Made by a program: the position numbers and the translations under genes. DNA of 64,000 nt from Clostridium gallinarum (GTDB lineage Bacteria > Bacillota > Clostridia > Clostridiales > Clostridiaceae). Below the pieces are notes generated by a model. That model ran no database searches and had not been told where the DNA came from. It saw only the letters and a program-made list of their open reading frames with translations. Location of the stretch: NCBI RefSeq assembly GCF_014836325.1, contig NZ_JACSQZ010000006.1, positions 27,814 through 91,813 on the forward strand. Direction: 5' to 3'. Positions within the stretch are counted from its first letter, which is position 1. The number at the start of each line of letters is the position of its first letter. This document shows, in pieces, positions 60,643 through 64,000 of this stretch.

Positions 60643-61662
60643 TTAAAAATGATTATGATTTATAAATATTGGAGAACTAAAAGTTATTTTGTTGTTATCT
60701 TGAATTAACTTAATAGTATACCAACTTTCATCATCATCTTTCTTATGCTCATATAAATATTTAATACTATTTAAGTTTATGTTTTCAATAGTTCTTATTA
60801 TCTTACCTTTATTACTTATTATTTGGATTTCTCTTATTTTATATTTCATATCTTCAGCAAAAATCATAAATCTAAGTTTATCAGATAGTATACTGATTTC
60901 TTCACCCATAAAGTCATCATTTATAGTAAAATAAAATTTAAGGTATCTAGATTCAGTAGAGTAAGTACGCCTTTCTCTAAAGGCTGAAATTATATTATCA
61001 GTTGAAAGATTATTACAAATACATACAGTGAGATTTTCAGAATTGTTAATTGCAAGTTTATTTAGATTTTCTCCATTAATTGCTCCAAGAAGCCAACCTT
61101 CATCAAGTAAGTTATAATAATACTTATCGTAATTTCCATTCTTAGTATCATAAGAATATCCACCTACTTCTATTGAAGTAATTATTTTATTTAAAATTTC
61201 ATTATAGGGTATAATGCTTTTATTTTTATGAGGATGTGTAATTGATATAAAAGAATCTGGATGATTAAGCATCCATAAAGTTAAAATGCGTAAATCTCTA
61301 ATTTCGCTACTGAAAAAATTGTTTGTATTTATTATGTTTAAATCTCCATAATAATTTGTTTTACATTTAAACCCAACTAAAGGAATAAAATCACTGTATT
61401 TTTTCCTTATCCTTGCTGAATAAATTCTTTCAGCTTGAAATTTTGAATGAGTATTTTCTTTAATATATATTTCTTCTGAAAGATAGTAATTATAATCAGT
61501 AGCAAATAAAAAATTTAATCCTGATTTATAAGCATATTCATAAGCCTCTATGGGAGAAACTTTGCCAATAGAGTAAGTTGTAGAATAATTAGAAATTCCA
61601 TAATAATATTTTAGATTAGATTTATCAAAATTAGTTATATTGTTAATACTTTTTCTACCCAA
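60643..61662 (-). CDS. Degenerate PHP-domain (CehA/McbA-like) protein
   Basis: The 339-residue protein follows the CehA/McbA-type PHP arrangement: YYYGISNYSTTYSIGKVSPIEAYEYAYKSGLNFLFATDYN near the N-terminus, and ITHPHKNK later. In active members the first segment is (N)LHxHTxxSDG with metal-binding His; here the two His positions read Asn and Ser, the Asp of SDG is Ile, and TDH is TDY. Only some ligands survive, so catalysis is doubtful. The C-terminal ~120 residues are beta-rich (sugar- or lipid-binding like). TTG start after AAGGAG. Function unknown. Confidence 0.65.
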   Translation of the reverse strand: MGRKSINNITNFDKSNLKYYYGISNYSTTYSIGKVSPIEAYEYAYKSGLNFLFATDYNYYLSEEIYIKENTHSKFQAERIYSARIRKKYSDFIPLVGFKCKTNYYGDLNIINTNNFFSSEIRDLRILTLWMLNHPDSFISITHPHKNKSIIPYNEILNKIITSIEVGGYSYDTKNGNYDKYYYNLLDEGWLLGAINGENLNKLAINNSENLTVCICNNLSTDNIISAFRERRTYSTESRYLKFYFTINDDFMGEEISILSDKLRFMIFAEDMKYKIREIQIISNKGKIIRTIENINLNSIKYLYEHKKDDDESWYTIKLIQDNNKITFSSPIFINHNHF

Positions 61663-61784
61663 AATAAGCTCCTTAATAAATTATTACATATCTATATATA
61701 GTATTTAACAAGTATAAATAATGACAATAATATTAATGAGTGATAAAATAACTTTAGATGTAAATTAATTTGGAGGGTATTAAG

Positions 61785-62285
61785 ATGATTTTAGAGTTTA
61801 ATGGAATTAAACCAACTATAGATAAAACTTGCTATATTTCGGAAAGTGTTGATATAATAGGAGACGTTGTTATTGAAAAAAACGCTAATATTTGGTTTGG
61901 AACTACTATAAGAGGAGATATGAGTAAAATTCATATTGGAGAAAATACTAATATTCAAGAAAATTCTGTTGTTCATGTAGATTTTGACTATGAAACTAAT
62001 ATAGGAAAAAATGTAACTATAGGACATAGAGCAATTATACATGGATGCGAAATCTCAGATAATGTTTTAATTGGTATGGGTTCAATAATATTAAATGGAG
62101 CTAAAATAGGTGAAAATAGTATTGTAGGAGCCGGATCATTAGTAACTCAAAATAAAGTCTTTGAAGATGGGGTCCTTATTATGGGTAGTCCAGCTAAGAT
62201 TGTAAGAAAACTTACAGAGGAAGAAATTAAAAGTATAGAACAATCTTCAAAAAATTATGTGGAAATTAGCAAAAAATATTTATAA
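61785..62285 (+). CDS. Gamma-carbonic-anhydrase-family protein
   Basis: The 166-residue left-handed beta-helix trimer-forming protein has hexapeptide repeats (GENTNIQENSVVHVD, IGKNVTIGHRAIIHGCEI, GENSIVGAGSLVT) and metal-ligand His in VVHVD and GHRAIIHGC. Start at ATG 61785 after TGGAGGG; an upstream TTG five codons earlier encodes the ribosome site. Activity as carbonic anhydrase is common but not universal. Followed by cvfB after 14 bases, likely the same transcript. Confidence 0.9.
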   Translation: MILEFNGIKPTIDKTCYISESVDIIGDVVIEKNANIWFGTTIRGDMSKIHIGENTNIQENSVVHVDFDYETNIGKNVTIGHRAIIHGCEISDNVLIGMGSIILNGAKIGENSIVGAGSLVTQNKVFEDGVLIMGSPAKIVRKLTEEEIKSIEQSSKNYVEISKKYL

Positions 62286-62299
62286 AATCAGGAGGCATA

Positions 62300-63142
62300 A
62301 TGATTAACATAGGAAATTATAACATTTTAGAAGTAAAGAGAGAAAAGGATTTTGGATATTATTTAAGTGATGGTGGAAAGCTTGACGTTTTACTACCTAA
62401 ATCCATGACTGAAGGTAAAAACATAAGTGTAGGTGATAAATTAGAAGTCTTTGTTTACAGAGATTCAAAGGATAGACCTATTGCAACCTTTAAAAAGCCT
62501 TTAGTAAAGGTTGGAGAAGTAGGATATTTAAAAGTAGTTTTCCAAACAGATTTTGGTGCATTTGTTGACTTTGGATTAGATAGAGATATATTTGTACCTA
62601 TAAAAGAACAAAGATTTAAACTTCATACAGGAAGTAAATATTTATTTTATGTATATTTAGATAAAACTGATAGATTAGCAGCTACTACAGAAGTAGATGA
62701 TTACATATTAAATGCTTTAGAAGAAGGTAAAGAATACAAAGTTGGAGATGAAGTAGTAGCACAAGTTTATGGTAGAACAGAAGGTGGAACTGTCCATGTT
62801 GCAATTGATGGCATGTATAAAGGACTAATTTTACCTAATGAATATTATATGGATATATATCCAGGAACAGAAATGAAGCTTAGAGTAAAAAGATTATATG
62901 AAGATGGTATTGTAGGATTAACTCCTAGAAAAACTAGATTAAATGAAAGAGAAAAAATTCAAGAAGATATATTAAAATATTTAAAGAAAAATGGTGGATT
63001 TATGCACTTTAATGATAAATCTAAGCCAGAGGATATTAAAGCAACATTTAATACAAGTAAAAATTACTTCAAAATGGCTTTAGGCGGATTAATGAAGGCA
63101 GGAATAATAGTTCAAGAAAAAGAAGGAACTAGATTAAAATAA
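62300..63142 (+). CDS. CvfB-type S1 RNA-binding protein
   Basis: The 280-residue CvfB/YitL family protein has three S1-like OB folds (IGNYNILEVKREKDFGYYLSDGG; VGEVGYLKVVFQTDFGAFVDFGL; VGDEVVAQVYGRTEGGTVHVAIDG) and a C-terminal winged helix (GGFMHFNDKSKPEDI..., FKMALGGLMKAGII). It binds RNA and affects virulence regulators in Staphylococcus; its role in clostridia is unsettled. CAGGAGG ribosome site. Strong terminator follows. Confidence 0.9.
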   Translation: MINIGNYNILEVKREKDFGYYLSDGGKLDVLLPKSMTEGKNISVGDKLEVFVYRDSKDRPIATFKKPLVKVGEVGYLKVVFQTDFGAFVDFGLDRDIFVPIKEQRFKLHTGSKYLFYVYLDKTDRLAATTEVDDYILNALEEGKEYKVGDEVVAQVYGRTEGGTVHVAIDGMYKGLILPNEYYMDIYPGTEMKLRVKRLYEDGIVGLTPRKTRLNEREKIQEDILKYLKKNGGFMHFNDKSKPEDIKATFNTSKNYFKMALGGLMKAGIIVQEKEGTRLK

Positions 63143-63157
63143 TAAAGAGTATATGAA

Positions 63158-63198
63158 ATAGGAGTATCAATGATAATAATCATTGATACTCCTATTTT
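63158..63198 (+). terminator. Terminator after cvfB
   Basis: A 17-base arm starting ATAGGAGTATCAATG (63158-63174) pairs perfectly with its complement at 63179-63195, then TTTTA. Confidence 0.88.
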
Positions 63199-63327
63199 AT
63201 TTTTAATTAGTACATTTAATACTTTATTTAAGAGAATTTCAATTGAATATTTATCATTAAGAAAATTGTATATAATAATTGTATTTTGAATAAAATAAAG
63301 AATAAAAACAATTTTTTTTAGGGGAAT

Positions 63328-64000
63328 ATGATGAAAAAAGCATTTAAAATTTTTAATTATAATATATTATCAGTAAGTTTATTTTTGTTAATAAGTATAG
63401 CAACTTTATTTATACCTCCAATTATAGGTATGGCTGATAATGGAGAGTTTTATAATATAATTAGTGAAAATGATTTATATTATTTATCTAACAATGAAGA
63501 TGAAATATATTTTGGATATTTTAATAAGGATTATGGAATATTTAAATATAATAATGAAATAGAAAAAAATTTAATATCAACTCAATCAATATTTATAAGA
63601 ATTGCAGTATTTATAGATAAGCTTATAACTAAGGATTATATTTTTGATATTAGGATATTAGGATTTATATACATGATAATCTCTAGTTTTGGTATATATT
63701 TTTTAACAAAGGCTCTTACAAAGGAGATTTCTAATACAAAGTATAAAATTTTAATGATTTTATTTATAAATATTATATTTGCAGATACAGCTTATTTGTC
63801 TTATTATAATTCTTTTTATGAAGAAGGAACTTCTATAAGCTGCTTTCTTTTTAGCATGGGAATTCTTTTATATATGTGTAAATACAATAAATTTAATATT
63901 TATAATATGAGTTTATTTGGTTTTTTTATATGTTCATTAATGGGTGTTAAAGAAAATTTATTATTAATAGGAGTGTTATCAAGTTTATTAGTATTAAAGA
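63328..64000 (+). CDS. Polytopic membrane protein, N-terminal part (runs off window)
   Basis: The frame stays open from ATG 63328 to the window edge (about 224 codons). It begins with a basic stretch and a membrane helix (LSVSLFLLISIATLFIPP after KAFKIFNYN), then GMADNGEFYNII in the first outside loop, further hydrophobic segments and YYNSFYEEGTS. The loop with DNG-F after the first helix resembles large glycosyltransferase-C-like membrane proteins, but the C-terminus is missing, so this is only a guess. Weak ribosome site (TAGGGGAA). Confidence 0.6.
   Translation, partial: MMKKAFKIFNYNILSVSLFLLISIATLFIPPIIGMADNGEFYNIISENDLYYLSNNEDEIYFGYFNKDYGIFKYNNEIEKNLISTQSIFIRIAVFIDKLITKDYIFDIRILGFIYMIISSFGIYFLTKALTKEISNTKYKILMILFINIIFADTAYLSYYNSFYEEGTSISCFLFSMGILLYMCKYNKFNIYNMSLFGFFICSLMGVKENLLLIGVLSSLLVLK

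Overview
The window looks like chromosomal DNA of a low-GC, spore-forming anaerobe of Clostridium sensu stricto (cluster I). Support: very high A+T and A-ending codons; GGAGG-type ribosome sites with frequent TTG/GTG starts; the firmicute block era-recO / ccpN-ppdK / dgt-dnaG-sigA-trmK-nif3; CotS-like and BofC-like spore proteins; T-box leaders, a tandem glycine riboswitch, pyruvate phosphate dikinase and a PFL-activating enzyme. The species cannot be fixed from the sequence alone. No prophage, transposase or CRISPR array was seen; this is core chromosome with small accessory insertions.

Layout. 1-5.5 kb: era (cut by the window edge), recO, a UBA-like/DUF4342 gene, ccpN and ppdK. 5.7-12.6 kb: a CotS-like kinase (minus), then dgt, dnaG, sigA, trmK and a Nif3-like gene. 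12.8-18.3 kb: rnpB, glucokinase with two tiny membrane-protein genes, an Old Yellow Enzyme, DUF1653 and galM. 18.3-24.4 kb: a PadR/DUF2812 pair with three palindromic operators, a potassium-channel-like gene, a GH8-like gene, a YhgE/Pip protein and a dNMP-kinase-like gene. 24.4-29.5 kb: dispersed repeats, tRNA-Leu(GAG), a GyrI-like gene, a HAD phosphatase, a D-2-hydroxyacid dehydrogenase and a T-box-controlled leuA. 29.6-34.9 kb: aspartate 4-decarboxylase divergent from a glycine-riboswitch-controlled AGCS symporter, a glucosaminidase and acylphosphatase. 35-39.4 kb: potABCD with a cupin-type regulator, next to a 26-codon ndk remnant. 39.8-48.5 kb: a GNAT/PfpI-like fusion, pflA, an exonuclease, arginase, a BofC-like protein, an LCP protein, a site-2-protease homologue lacking its zinc ligands and a divergent Ppx. 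48.6-54.3 kb: T-box-argS, an AI-2E-type permease and the feoA-feoB-Cys-rich operon with a Fur box. 54.5-64 kb: an RNase H-like nuclease, a ComEC-type MBL protein, PlsC, a large orphan protein with an HPr-kinase-like P-loop, DUF378, Lrp, a degenerate PHP protein, gamma-carbonic anhydrase, CvfB and the start of a polytopic membrane protein.

Themes. Amino-acid supply is controlled at the RNA level (Leu T-box, Arg T-box, glycine riboswitch). Arginine and polyamine genes (arginase, argS, potABCD) sit within about 15 kb. Carbon flow at the PEP/pyruvate node is represented by ccpN, ppdK, glcK and pflA.

The least explained material is two families of dispersed structured repeats. R2 has seven copies of about 90 bp, all on the plus strand, with one conserved core enclosed by two unrelated but self-complementary arm pairs. 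R1 has five copies of about 130-185 bp, built of exchangeable small hairpins between related terminal repeats, each placed at or next to a stop codon. Several proteins also look like pseudoenzymes that have lost catalytic residues (M50, PHP, PfpI domain, possibly Ppx).
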